Origin: CAXTKD01 sp964244885
Lineage (GTDB): Bacteria > Pseudomonadota > Alphaproteobacteria > Sphingomonadales > Sphingomonadaceae
NCBI GenBank assembly: GCA_964244885.1
Contig: CAXTKD010000019.1
Coordinates: 1-61,198 of the forward strand
Length of the DNA stretch: 61,198 bases
Direction of reading: 5' to 3'
The translations under genes and the position numbers were made by a program. Below are positions 34,060 to 42,558 of this stretch, one piece after another. Below the pieces are notes generated by a model. It did not search any database and had not been told where the DNA came from. It was given only the letters and a program-made list of their open reading frames with translations. Every line of letters starts with the position of its first letter. The first letter of the stretch is position 1.

Positions 34060-34329
34060 TTATTCGGCCGCTGCCGGCATGGCGTCGACCGAGACATACT
34101 TTCGGCTGAGCTTGCCGTCGTGGAACACGACGCGGCCCGCCGTAAGCGCGAACAGCGTATGGTCCTTGCCGAGGCCGACGTTGCGGCCCGGATAGACGCG
34201 GGTGCCGCGCTGGCGGATGATGATGTTGCCGCCGATCACTTCCTGACCGCCGAACTTCTTCACGCCGAGGCGACGGCCGGCCGAGTCACGACCGTTGCGC
34301 GACGAGCCGCCTGCTTTTTTATGTGCCAT
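34060..34329 (-). CDS. rpmA: 50S ribosomal protein L27
   Basis: This encodes an 89-residue L27: MAHKKAGGSSRNGRDSAGRRLGVKKFGGQEVIGGNIIIRQRGTRVYPG is diagnostic. Its N-terminal tail reaches the peptidyl transferase centre. It follows rplU by 13 bases. Confidence 0.98.
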   Translation of the reverse strand: MAHKKAGGSSRNGRDSAGRRLGVKKFGGQEVIGGNIIIRQRGTRVYPGRNVGLGKDHTLFALTAGRVVFHDGKLSRKYVSVDAMPAAAE

Positions 34330-34342
34330 CTCGTCGGACTCC

Positions 34343-34852
34343 TTACTCGGCGTCGGCGGGCGGAGCCGCCTTCGTCTTCGTGGCCTTGGGCTTTGCGGCC
34401 TTCGGCGCAGCGGCCTCGGTCGTCTCGGCCTTCACCTTGGGCGCGGCGGCCTTCTTCGGCGCGGGCGCAGCGGCCTCAGCGGCGGGAGCCGCCTCGACGG
34501 GTGCGGCAGCCGGAGCGGCCTCGGCCTTGGCGGCCTTCTTCGGCGCGGCCTTCTGCTCGCCGATCGCGGTGATCTTCAGCAGCGTGTGCAGCTGGCGATG
34601 GCCGTTCTTGCGGCGGTAATTGTGGCGGCGCTTCTTCTTGAAGACGATGACCTTGTCGCCCTTGAACTGGGCGACGATCTCCGCGCTGACGACCTGGCCA
34701 TCGAGGGACTTCAACCCCTCGCCGTCGCCGATCAACAGCACGTCGTCGAGCGACACGGCGTCGCCCGCTTCGCCGACCATGCGGTCGACGATGATCTTCT
34801 GGTCGGCGGCAACTCGATACTGCTTGCCGCCCGTGCGCACCACTGCGAACAT
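34343..34852 (-). CDS. rplU: 50S ribosomal protein L21 with long Ala/Lys-rich C-terminal extension
   Basis: The L21 domain takes residues 1-103 (MFAVVRTGGKQYRVAADQKIIVDRM, then KKKRRHNYRRKNGHRQLHTLLKI). It is followed by about 65 residues of Ala/Lys/Pro/Glu-rich low complexity (KKAAKAEAAPAAAPVEAAPAAE). Such tails occur in alphaproteobacterial L21 but vary widely; here it makes the protein 169 residues against about 103 for the core. First gene of the rplU-rpmA pair. Confidence 0.96.
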   Translation of the reverse strand: MFAVVRTGGKQYRVAADQKIIVDRMVGEAGDAVSLDDVLLIGDGEGLKSLDGQVVSAEIVAQFKGDKVIVFKKKRRHNYRRKNGHRQLHTLLKITAIGEQKAAPKKAAKAEAAPAAAPVEAAPAAEAAAPAPKKAAAPKVKAETTEAAAPKAAKPKATKTKAAPPADAE

Positions 34853-35184
34853 GGCTCGAAACCTTAGGTCAGAATTTGAGGCACGGGCAAACCGGCGCCC
34901 TGGAACGCCACCGCCGTGCGGAGGGCGGGTAACTATGGAAACGCGCCCGCTCTGTCAACCGTCCGCGACAAACTCGGGCCCCTCGCCACGATCCCCGGCA
35001 TCGTGCTGTTCGGCCGCATCGAGGGCATTCGCTTCACCGACGGCCTACCTAAGGACAAGGTCGTGCTGCGACGAATTTACCGTGCAGCTGCTCGGCAATT
35101 GCGAGCGTCCATCCCGACACGAACACCACCGACAAGCTGGCTTCCTGTAGCATCAGACCGACAGCACCAACCCGAGAGATCCGA
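34853..35184. other. 332-base intergenic region upstream of rplU
   Basis: This stretch must hold the rplU promoter and L21 leader on the minus strand. A plus-strand open frame from 34916 reads protein-like for about 45 residues (ATIPGIVLFGRIEGIRF) but then degenerates into the 3' end of the transporter gene opposite. It may be a gene remnant. I see no tRNA and no clear terminator. Confidence 0.5.
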
Positions 35185-36489
35185 TCACGCGAGGACAGGC
35201 GGGTCGAGCGGCTCGCCTCGCGCGGGGTGGCGCCGGCAATAGCGGGCGAACACCATGATCCCGGCGTAGCAGGCGGCCGGGACGATCAGCGCGATGCGCA
35301 GTGTGCTGGCGTCGGCGACCGCGCCGAGCAGCAGCGGCACCACCGCGCCGCCGACGATCGCCATGCAGATCAGGCCCGAGCCTTCGGGTGTCCGCGAGCC
35401 CAATTTCTCGGACGCGAGCGAAAAGATCGTCGGGAACATGATCGAGTTGAACAGGCCGATGGCGATCAGCGCCACGCCGGACAGGGCCCCGGTGGTGCCG
35501 GCCGAGATTGCGAGCAGGACGATCGTCGAGCCCGCCGCGGCCGCGAGGACGTTCGCCGGCGGGAATGCGCGAAGGAGCGCGGCGCCGATGAACCGCCCGA
35601 CCATCGCCCCGCCCCAGTAGAGCGCGACTCGCGCCCCGGCCGCCGCCGGCGCGAGCGCCAGCGTGTCCGGCTGCATCAGGTAATTGGCGAGAATCGATCC
35701 GATCGCGACTTCGGCGCCGACGTACAGGAAGATGCCGACCGTGCCGAAGGCGAAGCGCGGGCGGCGCAACAGGTCGAGCGAGCGCACGCACGAAACCGGC
35801 GTGCCGCGCCGTTCCTGGAGCCGGTCGCGCCGCAGCCAGACCAGCGCCGCGACGACGGCCAGCGCCACCGCGATGCCGAGATAGGTGCGGTCGATGACGC
35901 GCGTTTCCTGCGCGCGGAAGGCGGCGAGCGCGGTTCCCGACAGCGTGCTCTCGTTGACTGAGGCGAGCCCGCCCAGGATCAGCATGGCGCCGACATAGGG
36001 GAAGACCGTCGTGCCGAGCGAGTTGAACGCCTGGGCGAAGGTCAGCCGGCTGTGCGCCGTCTCCGGCGCGCCGAGCAGCGAGATCAGCGGATTGGCGACG
36101 ACCTGGACGATGGTGATGCCGGCCGCCAGCACGAACAGCGCGGCCAGGAACATCACGAACAAGCCCGAGGACGACGCCGGGATGAACATCAGGCAGCCGA
36201 CCGTCATCGTCAGCAGGCCGGCAACGGCGGTTCGCATGTACCCCAGGCGCTGGACAAGCGCGGACGCCGGCATCGACACCAGGAAATAGGCGAGGAAGAA
36301 GGCCGACTGGACCAGCATCGCCTCCGCGTAGGAGAGCGAGAAAAGCGCCTTCAGCTTGGGGATCAGCACGTCGTTCAGGCTGGTGATCCCGCCGAAGATG
36401 AAGAACAGCGCCAGGATGAACCAGCGCAGGTCCGCCACCGATCCGCTCGTCGTGCCCGTGCCGTCGCGTACGTCCGTCATGATGGCCAT
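35185..36489 (-). CDS. Sugar MFS transporter (FucP/GluP-like)
   Basis: This encodes a 434-residue, 12-helix major facilitator of the fucose/glucose-galactose permease type: FILALFFIFGGITSLNDVLIPKLKALFSLSYAEAMLVQSAFFLAYFLVSMPAS is the family's N-terminal signature, and NPLISLLGAPETAHSRLTFAQAFNSLGTTVFPYVG its central one. It likely imports a hexose by proton symport. No sugar-catabolic genes are adjacent. It marks the change from conserved to accessory genes, and is divergent from the aldo/keto reductase. Confidence 0.9.
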   Translation of the reverse strand: MAIMTDVRDGTGTTSGSVADLRWFILALFFIFGGITSLNDVLIPKLKALFSLSYAEAMLVQSAFFLAYFLVSMPASALVQRLGYMRTAVAGLLTMTVGCLMFIPASSSGLFVMFLAALFVLAAGITIVQVVANPLISLLGAPETAHSRLTFAQAFNSLGTTVFPYVGAMLILGGLASVNESTLSGTALAAFRAQETRVIDRTYLGIAVALAVVAALVWLRRDRLQERRGTPVSCVRSLDLLRRPRFAFGTVGIFLYVGAEVAIGSILANYLMQPDTLALAPAAAGARVALYWGGAMVGRFIGAALLRAFPPANVLAAAAGSTIVLLAISAGTTGALSGVALIAIGLFNSIMFPTIFSLASEKLGSRTPEGSGLICMAIVGGAVVPLLLGAVADASTLRIALIVPAACYAGIMVFARYCRRHPARGEPLDPPVLA

Positions 36490-36784
36490 TCGTCGTCTCC
36501 GTTCCGGCGCCTGCCGCGCCCGGTTTCTCGTTGAAGGCGATCGCCCAATCGCCGCCCTATGTCCGTTCAATGTTTCATGTCGACCGTCTTCGGAAAGGTA
36601 TCGCGGATCGCGGCCTGCGAGATCGGCTACAGGAGAGGCACACCGGGCGCCGACACGCGCTGCCCACTGACAGCACCATCCCACCATCATCGCGCGAACG
36701 GGCCCACGGGTACCCGCGAGATAGTATCTGCCAGGTCGAATGCGTAGAGTTCGAAATGGCAGCCTGCTTGCGGCATATGGGAAC

Positions 36785-37654
36785 ATGACGATGCGAACGA
36801 TTGATCAGGCTGGCACCTTCAGCTTCGCGGGCCACACGGTGAAACGGCTCGGCTATGGCGCCATGCAACTCGCCGGTCCCGGCGTATTTGGCCCGCCGCG
36901 TGACAGGCAGGCGGCAGTCGCTGTGTTGCGCGCCGCAGTGGCGGCCGGTGTTGACCATATCGACACAAGTGATTTCTATGGACCCCATATCACCAATGAG
37001 CTTATTCGCGAGGCGCTAGAGCCTTACGGCGACGAGTTGCTGATCGTTACAAAGGTTGGCGCGCGCCGCGGAGAAGATGGTTCCTGGCTGCCAGCCTTTG
37101 GCGAAGATGAACTTGCGCGTGCGGTTGAAGAAAATCTCCGCAACCTTGGGCTGGCGACACTCAACGTCGTAAATCTCCGAATTATGTTCGACGCACACGG
37201 CCCGGCAGAGGGGTCAATCGCGGCGCCACTCAGAACGTTGGCAAATTTGCAGCTGCAAGGGCTGGTGCGCCACATCGGCTTGAGCAATGTGACCGCGACC
37301 CAGGTGAAGGAGGGGCGCCATATCGCGGAGATCGTGTGTGTGCAAAACCAGTATAACTTAGCGCACCGCGAGGACGACGCGCTGATTGACGCGCTAGCCG
37401 AGGACAGCATTGCGTACGTACCGTTCTTCCCGCTGGGCGGTTTCACACCGCTGCAATCGGCGACTTTGTCCGAGGTGGCCAGTCGCTTGCAGGCGACAGC
37501 AATGCAAGTGGCGCTTGCCTGGCTGTTGCAACGAGCGCCAAACATACTGCTGATTCCCGGCACTTCTTCCGCCGCCCATTTGGCCGAAAATATTGCGGCC
37601 GCAGCGTTGAGGCTACCTGACGACGCAATTGCGGCCCTAAATGGAATAGCCTGA
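36785..37654 (+). CDS. Aldo/keto reductase family oxidoreductase
   Basis: This encodes a 289-residue NADPH-dependent (beta/alpha)8 reductase. Catalytic residues are visible in DHIDTSDFYGPHITNELI (Asp, Tyr) and VTKVG (Lys); HIGLSNVTATQV and the LIPGTSSAAHLAEN cofactor loop are typical of the YakC/Tas-like group. It reduces aldehydes or ketones. Starts at 36785 and 36791 are both possible; the second has GGGA at better spacing. GC content is lower than in the housekeeping part. It opens the candidate terpene-alcohol operon, 87 bases before the alcohol dehydrogenase. Confidence 0.85.
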   Translation: MTMRTIDQAGTFSFAGHTVKRLGYGAMQLAGPGVFGPPRDRQAAVAVLRAAVAAGVDHIDTSDFYGPHITNELIREALEPYGDELLIVTKVGARRGEDGSWLPAFGEDELARAVEENLRNLGLATLNVVNLRIMFDAHGPAEGSIAAPLRTLANLQLQGLVRHIGLSNVTATQVKEGRHIAEIVCVQNQYNLAHREDDALIDALAEDSIAYVPFFPLGGFTPLQSATLSEVASRLQATAMQVALAWLLQRAPNILLIPGTSSAAHLAENIAAAALRLPDDAIAALNGIA

Positions 37655-37701
37655 ACGCGCTTGACGCCGTGGCGCGGTTTCGATCTTGACGGCCGCCGGG
37701 A

Positions 37702-37715
37702 AACGTACGACCGTT
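37702..37715 (+). promoter_or_regulatory. Candidate TetR operator upstream of the alcohol dehydrogenase
   Basis: AACGTACGACCGTT has the outer inverted arms AACG..CGTT and closely matches the AACGGTTGACCGTT palindrome before the TonB receptor at 43445. It lies 27 bases before the dehydrogenase ATG. Both sites would suit the TetR regulator encoded at 42559-43221. Confidence 0.5.
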
Positions 37716-37741
37716 CATAAAATAAGAATCGGGGGGATTTT

Positions 37742-38851
37742 ATGCGCGAAATGGCCGCAGCAGTCGTGCGGGAGAAGTCCGGACCATTCGTCGTCGAGAC
37801 AGTTCGGCTGGAAGACCCACGCGATGATGAGGTTCTGATCCGCATTGCCGGGGTCGGCATGTGCCACACGGATTTAGTTGTGAGGGACCAATATTTCCCG
37901 ACCCCTTTGCCCGCCATCCTTGGCCACGAGGGTTCGGGCGTAGTGGAAAAGATCGGTGATAAGGTTACCAAGGTTGCCGTCGGCGACCATGTGGTGCTCA
38001 CCTTTGCAAGCTGCGGCGTCTGCGCGAACTGTCAACAAGGCCTGTTTGGCTATTGTCCGGATCTTTACGGGCGTAACTTTACTGGCGCGAGGCCCGATGG
38101 ATCGAGTCCCTGCTGTGACGCGCATGGAAATACGCTGAGCGCATTCTTCTTCGCTCAGTCATCGTTTGCCCAATATGCGATCGCCACACAGCGGAACGTG
38201 GTGAAGATCGCCAAGGACGTTCCGCTCGAAATCATGGGGCCGTTGGGCTGCGGTATCCAGACCGGCGCCGGAGCGGTTATGAACGCGCTCAAGCCCAAGG
38301 CGGGCTCCAGCATCGCGGTTTTCGGGGCGGGGTCGGTAGGGCTTTCTGCGATCATGGCCGCCAGGGTTGTGGGCTGTACGACGATCATCGCCGTGGATCT
38401 GAATGACGACCGGCTTGCGCTGGCCCGGGAACTCGGCGCGACCCACGCGGTCAACGGTGGTTCGGAAGATGTTGTGGCCGCCATTCAGGCCGCGACGGGT
38501 GGCGAGGGGGTGCAGTTCTCGCTGGAAGCGACGGGGCTGCCAAAGGTCGTTCGCCAGGCGGTTGACAGTCTGCGCCTGACGGGCGTCTGCGGCATAATCG
38601 GCGTGTCGCCGCTCGGTACTGAGTTCTCGCTAGACATGAACGGGGTTTTGTTCGGCCGCACCGTGCGCGGGATCATCGAGGGTGACAGCGTGCCGGACAT
38701 CTTCATCCCGCAATTGGTCGAGTTGTGGCGGCAGGGTCGCTTCCCGTTTGACAGGCTGATCAAGTTCTTCCCCCTGAGTGAGATCGACGCCGCAGCGCAC
38801 GCTTCCGAGCGGGGCGATGTCCTCAAGGCCGTGCTTCGCCCCCAGGGTTGA
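37742..38851 (+). CDS. Zinc-dependent alcohol dehydrogenase (aryl/allylic alcohol type, geraniol dehydrogenase-like)
   Basis: This encodes a 369-residue medium-chain dehydrogenase. Catalytic zinc ligands are C41 (GMCHTD), H62-E63 (GHEG) and C170 (LGCGIQTG). Structural zinc cysteines are C91, C94, C97 and C105. The NAD-binding GAGSVG is at 195-200, followed by VDLNDDR with an Asp that favours NAD. It belongs to the benzyl-alcohol/geraniol dehydrogenase branch by its ILGHEGSGVVEKIG and LGCGIQTGAGAV phrases. In LDI pathways the analogous enzyme (GeoA in Castellaniella) oxidises geraniol. GGGGG lies upstream of the ATG. The stop shares a base with the ligase start (TGATG). Confidence 0.88.
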   Translation: MREMAAAVVREKSGPFVVETVRLEDPRDDEVLIRIAGVGMCHTDLVVRDQYFPTPLPAILGHEGSGVVEKIGDKVTKVAVGDHVVLTFASCGVCANCQQGLFGYCPDLYGRNFTGARPDGSSPCCDAHGNTLSAFFFAQSSFAQYAIATQRNVVKIAKDVPLEIMGPLGCGIQTGAGAVMNALKPKAGSSIAVFGAGSVGLSAIMAARVVGCTTIIAVDLNDDRLALARELGATHAVNGGSEDVVAAIQAATGGEGVQFSLEATGLPKVVRQAVDSLRLTGVCGIIGVSPLGTEFSLDMNGVLFGRTVRGIIEGDSVPDIFIPQLVELWRQGRFPFDRLIKFFPLSEIDAAAHASERGDVLKAVLRPQG

Positions 38852-40383
38852 TGGGCGTGATCGGTTCTCTCACCCAGCGCGGCGCAAGCAAGTTTGGCGA
38901 AAGGATCGCTGTTGTCGCCGGCCCGGACTGCTTGACCTTTGCCGAGGTCGACAGACGGGCGTCGGCCTTTGCGGGCGGCCTGCAGGCACTTGGCATCGGG
39001 GCCGGAGATCGCGTCGTGCTGCATTTGCAAAACGGCTGGCACTGGATCGTCGCCTATTATGCCATCGCCAGGCTGGGCGCGGTCGTTGTTCCGGCCAATA
39101 TCCTGCTCAGCGCGGATGAAGTCGCTTACATGACTTCGGACTCCCTGGCGTCGGCCATCATTTCAACCGGCGAACGTTGCGCGATGGTCTTTGCGCGGCT
39201 GGCTGGCGTCTCGTCGCCGCGCCTGGTGGCGACGGGCGAGGTCGGCAATAACATGGTCGACTACGACGAGGTTCTTCGAGGGGAACCGGCGCCGGTCCTG
39301 CCGCGCGACCCGAGCGACTTATGCTCTATCGGCTATACGTCGGGCACCACGGGTCCTCCTAAGGGGGCGATGCTTTCAAACCGCGCGATCTATATGAGTG
39401 CGGCGCTCACGGCGACCATCCATGTCCGCCAGGAAGGGGAAGTGGTCGTCAGCGCACTCCCGCTTCCCCACGTCTATGGCAATATCGTCATGCACTGCGC
39501 GTTTCTATGTGGAATGACGCTTGTCGCCATGGAGAGGTTCGATGCGGCAGAGGCCGTTGACCTGATAGTGCGATCGAAAGCGACGCTCTTCGAGGGCGTG
39601 CCGACGATGTACTATTATATGCTCAACGCCCCCAATCTCCGCACAGCCGACCTTTCGACGTTGCGGCGCTGTACGGTCGGGGGGCAAACGATGCCGACGA
39701 GCGCGATTGAGGCTGTCGAAGGAGCGTTTGGATGCCCGCTCCTGGAGCTTTGGGGGATGACCGAGGTCGCCGGTCCGGCGATCTCGCATTCACCCTATAC
39801 GCCCAGCCGCCACGGCTCCATCGGCCTCCCGTTTCCTGGAATGGAGGTGCGCGTCGCGGACCTGGACGATGGAGCGAAGGACGTCATTGAGGGAGAACCG
39901 GGTGAACTCCTCATTCGCGGTCCGCTCGTGATGGATGGATACTTCAACAATCCGGGCGCCACGCGCGATGCGCTCGCGCCGGGCCGCTGGCTGCGGACTG
40001 GCGATGTCGTGCGGCGCGACCAGGATGGATATCTTTATGTGCTCGACCGCAAGAAGGACATGATCATCACGGCTGGCTATAACATTTATCCGGCCGAACT
40101 TGAGCAGATTATCGCGCGGCATCCAGCTGTGGCGATGGTGGCAGTCGCCTCCATTCCGGACGAAGCCAAGGGCGAGCTCGCCAAAGCCTTTGTCGTTCTG
40201 AAACCGGGGGCTTCGGCCGACGCTCCAGAGTTGCTCGCCCACTGCCGAAGCTCGCTGGCGAGTTACAAGGTTCCTCGCTTCATCGAGTTCGTCAAAGACC
40301 TTCCCAAAACGAGCACGGGGAAGATCATGCGGCGCGCTTTGCGAGAAGCGTCCGAGCCCACGCCCGAACCCCTCCTAAGCTAG
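38851..40383 (+). CDS. AMP-forming acyl-CoA synthetase
   Basis: This encodes a 510-residue ANL-superfamily ligase. The ATP-binding P-loop is YTSGTTGPPKGA (162-173), with LWGMTE, WLRTGDVVRRDQDGYLYVLDRKKDMIITAGYNIYPAELE, and the catalytic lysine K491 in STGKIMRR. It activates a carboxylic acid as acyl-AMP then acyl-CoA. Given the dehydrogenases on both sides, the acid is probably that made from the alcohol via the aldehyde. It is translationally coupled to the alcohol dehydrogenase by TGATG. Confidence 0.9.
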   Translation: MGVIGSLTQRGASKFGERIAVVAGPDCLTFAEVDRRASAFAGGLQALGIGAGDRVVLHLQNGWHWIVAYYAIARLGAVVVPANILLSADEVAYMTSDSLASAIISTGERCAMVFARLAGVSSPRLVATGEVGNNMVDYDEVLRGEPAPVLPRDPSDLCSIGYTSGTTGPPKGAMLSNRAIYMSAALTATIHVRQEGEVVVSALPLPHVYGNIVMHCAFLCGMTLVAMERFDAAEAVDLIVRSKATLFEGVPTMYYYMLNAPNLRTADLSTLRRCTVGGQTMPTSAIEAVEGAFGCPLLELWGMTEVAGPAISHSPYTPSRHGSIGLPFPGMEVRVADLDDGAKDVIEGEPGELLIRGPLVMDGYFNNPGATRDALAPGRWLRTGDVVRRDQDGYLYVLDRKKDMIITAGYNIYPAELEQIIARHPAVAMVAVASIPDEAKGELAKAFVVLKPGASADAPELLAHCRSSLASYKVPRFIEFVKDLPKTSTGKIMRRALREASEPTPEPLLS

Positions 40384-40396
40384 AGGAAGTGTTTCA

Positions 40397-41842
40397 ATGA
40401 CCATCGAATTCTTCTCCAATTATACGATGACGATCGACGGGCGAGCGGCCACCGCGGACAACACTATCGACGCGTTCAACCCTGCCACCGAGGAAGTGAT
40501 CGCCAGCGCGCCGGACGCGAGCCGCGACCAGCTCAATGAGGCCGTATCTGCCGCGAAGCGAGCGTTTCCCGCTTGGAGCGCGCGCCCTGTGGAAGAGCGC
40601 CAGGCGATGGTGTCGGCCATTGGTGACCGGATTGCCGAATATGCTGAGGAGTTCAAACGCCTTCTCATCCGCGAACAGGGCAAGGCGCGCGCGGGCGCGG
40701 AATGGGAGATCGGCGGCTCCATCATCTGGTGTCATGAAATCGCCAAGCAGCGGCTTGACTCCGAGGTCGTCGAAAAGAGCGAAGGCCGGCACGTCGAGGT
40801 ACGGAGGACGCCAGTCGGTGTCGTCGGCGCGATTACGCCCTGGAATTTTCCGGTTCTCCTCGCGATCTGGAAAATCGCGCCGGCACTGCTCGCTGGCAAC
40901 ACGATGGTGCTCAAGCCATCGCCCTACACGCCGCTTTGCACCTTGAAGCTGGGTGAGATTCTCCGCGATGTTCTGCCTGCAGGAGTGCTCAACGTTGTCT
41001 CCGGCGGAAACGAGTTGGGCGCCTGGATGACCGGACATCCGGACATCCGCAAGATTTCATTCACGGGCTCCACCGCCACAGGCCGCAAGATCATGGAAAG
41101 CTCTGCGGGAAATCTGAAGCGGATCACGCTCGAACTGGGCGGAAACGACCCGGCGATCGTCATGCCCGACGTCGATGTCGAAGCAGTGGCCAAAGAGCTT
41201 TTCTGGGCGTCATTCCAGAATAGCGCCCAGTTCTGCGTGGCGGCAAAGCGGATCTACGTCCACCGGGACATCTACGACCAGCTTAGCGAGGCGCTGGTCG
41301 CATATGCCCGGACAGTGAAGGTGGGGGACGGCTCGGAGCAAGGGACCGACCTTGGCCCAATCCAAAACAAGATGCAGTTCGAAAAGCTCAAGGATCTGCT
41401 CTCCGACGCCCGCAAGCAGGGCCAAAAATTCCTGCTCGGCGGTGATATTCCCGAAGGTAAAGGCTACTTCGTCCCGATCACTCTCATCGACAATCCCCCC
41501 GACGATTCGCGCGTCGTGGTGGAGGAAGCCTTTGGCCCAGTGCTGCCTCTCCTGAAGTTCGACGACGTGGAGGATGTCATCCGTCGCGCCAACGACAGCG
41601 AATATGGCCTGGCCGGCTCGGTCTGGTCGAAGGATGTCGCGGCGGCGCGCAAGATCGCGGAGCGGATGGAGACGGGCACGGTATGGATCAATGAGATTCA
41701 TAGCTTTTCTCCCCACATTGCTTTTGGCGGCCATAAGCAATCGGGGATCGGAATCGAGAATGCATTGGACGGCTTGAGCGAGTATACGAACTCACAGACG
41801 ATTGTGGTTCGCGACGATCTCAACCGGACGGTTCTGGCCTAG
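40397..41842 (+). CDS. Aldehyde dehydrogenase (NAD-dependent; geranial dehydrogenase-like role)
   Basis: This encodes a 481-residue ALDH. Key residues are N150 (TPWNFP), E246 (LELGGND) and the catalytic C280 (NSAQFCVAAKR), and SFTGSTATGRKI is the cofactor loop. GAGGAAGTG lies before the ATG, 13 bases after the ligase. By operon logic it oxidises the aldehyde made by the alcohol dehydrogenase to the acid used by the ligase, as GeoB does for geranial. Aromatic or other aliphatic aldehydes are also possible. Confidence 0.9.
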   Translation: MTIEFFSNYTMTIDGRAATADNTIDAFNPATEEVIASAPDASRDQLNEAVSAAKRAFPAWSARPVEERQAMVSAIGDRIAEYAEEFKRLLIREQGKARAGAEWEIGGSIIWCHEIAKQRLDSEVVEKSEGRHVEVRRTPVGVVGAITPWNFPVLLAIWKIAPALLAGNTMVLKPSPYTPLCTLKLGEILRDVLPAGVLNVVSGGNELGAWMTGHPDIRKISFTGSTATGRKIMESSAGNLKRITLELGGNDPAIVMPDVDVEAVAKELFWASFQNSAQFCVAAKRIYVHRDIYDQLSEALVAYARTVKVGDGSEQGTDLGPIQNKMQFEKLKDLLSDARKQGQKFLLGGDIPEGKGYFVPITLIDNPPDDSRVVVEEAFGPVLPLLKFDDVEDVIRRANDSEYGLAGSVWSKDVAAARKIAERMETGTVWINEIHSFSPHIAFGGHKQSGIGIENALDGLSEYTNSQTIVVRDDLNRTVLA

Positions 41843-41855
41843 AAAGCTAAACCCG

Positions 41856-42404
41856 ATGCGTGCCCCACCCTTGACCGGGTGTTGCACCCGTCGCGTTGCG
41901 ATAGGCGGAGCACTGGCGCAGGTGCTGTGCGGAAGGCCGACCGGGGCGGCGACGCCCGACTATGATTGGCACACGGCCAGCATTCCGTTCGATACTCAGG
42001 TGTCGTTCGAGAATCGACGGGGTCAGGCGGTGACCTTGGCGGCGTTTCGAGGTCGGCCGGTTCTACTCAACATTTGGGCAACCTGGTGCGCCCCTTGCAT
42101 CCTGGAACTTCCGGCGCTGGACCGGCTTCAGCGATCCCTGAAGGATCGGCTTTCGATCGTCGCGCTGTCCGTCGATCGTTCCGGAATGTCCGCAGTGCTT
42201 CCCGCCCTGCGACGATTGTCGGTTCGACGCTTGGATGCCTATGTGGATTCGAGCGGGAATGCGGTCTCGCAGCTCAAGATCGCCGCACTTCCCGCGACGA
42301 TCGCGATCTCCGCGACCGGTGCGTTTCTCTATGTCAGACGAGGGCGGGTTAACTGGGACGACCCAAATGAACGCGACCGCATGCGCGCGCTTCTGACGAT
42401 TTGA
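41856..42404 (+). CDS. TlpA-like thiol-disulfide oxidoreductase, LDI locus 1
   Basis: This encodes a 182-residue periplasmic thioredoxin-fold protein. A twin-arginine-containing N-terminal signal (TRRVAIGGALAQVL) is followed by the fold with active site WCAPC (W77, C78, C81) and the cis-proline loop AALPATIAIS. The ATG at 41856 lies 13 bases after the ALDH stop, so it is the last gene of the catabolic operon. TlpA-type proteins usually reduce specific periplasmic partners. A second TlpA gene stands directly next to the second LDI gene at 55112, suggesting the LDI cysteines as target. Confidence 0.85.
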   Translation: MRAPPLTGCCTRRVAIGGALAQVLCGRPTGAATPDYDWHTASIPFDTQVSFENRRGQAVTLAAFRGRPVLLNIWATWCAPCILELPALDRLQRSLKDRLSIVALSVDRSGMSAVLPALRRLSVRRLDAYVDSSGNAVSQLKIAALPATIAISATGAFLYVRRGRVNWDDPNERDRMRALLTI

Positions 42405-42558
42405 CAGTGGTATGAGAGGCCCGATCCGCGGCTAATCGGCAAGCGTGTCCAGGGCGAGACCAAATCCAAGCCGGTCTTCGCATAGCGAGCTTTCGCACAC
42501 CACCTTGGAATGCCGGCATCGGAGCATCTTCGTAACCATGCTAGTGTGATCGCGCCGA

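Noticed and set aside
34916..35242. Plus-strand open frame in the rplU upstream region
   Set aside because: The first 45 residues look protein-like, but there is no ribosome site, no recognisable family, and the end overlaps the opposite-strand transporter gene. Kept only as a possible remnant.
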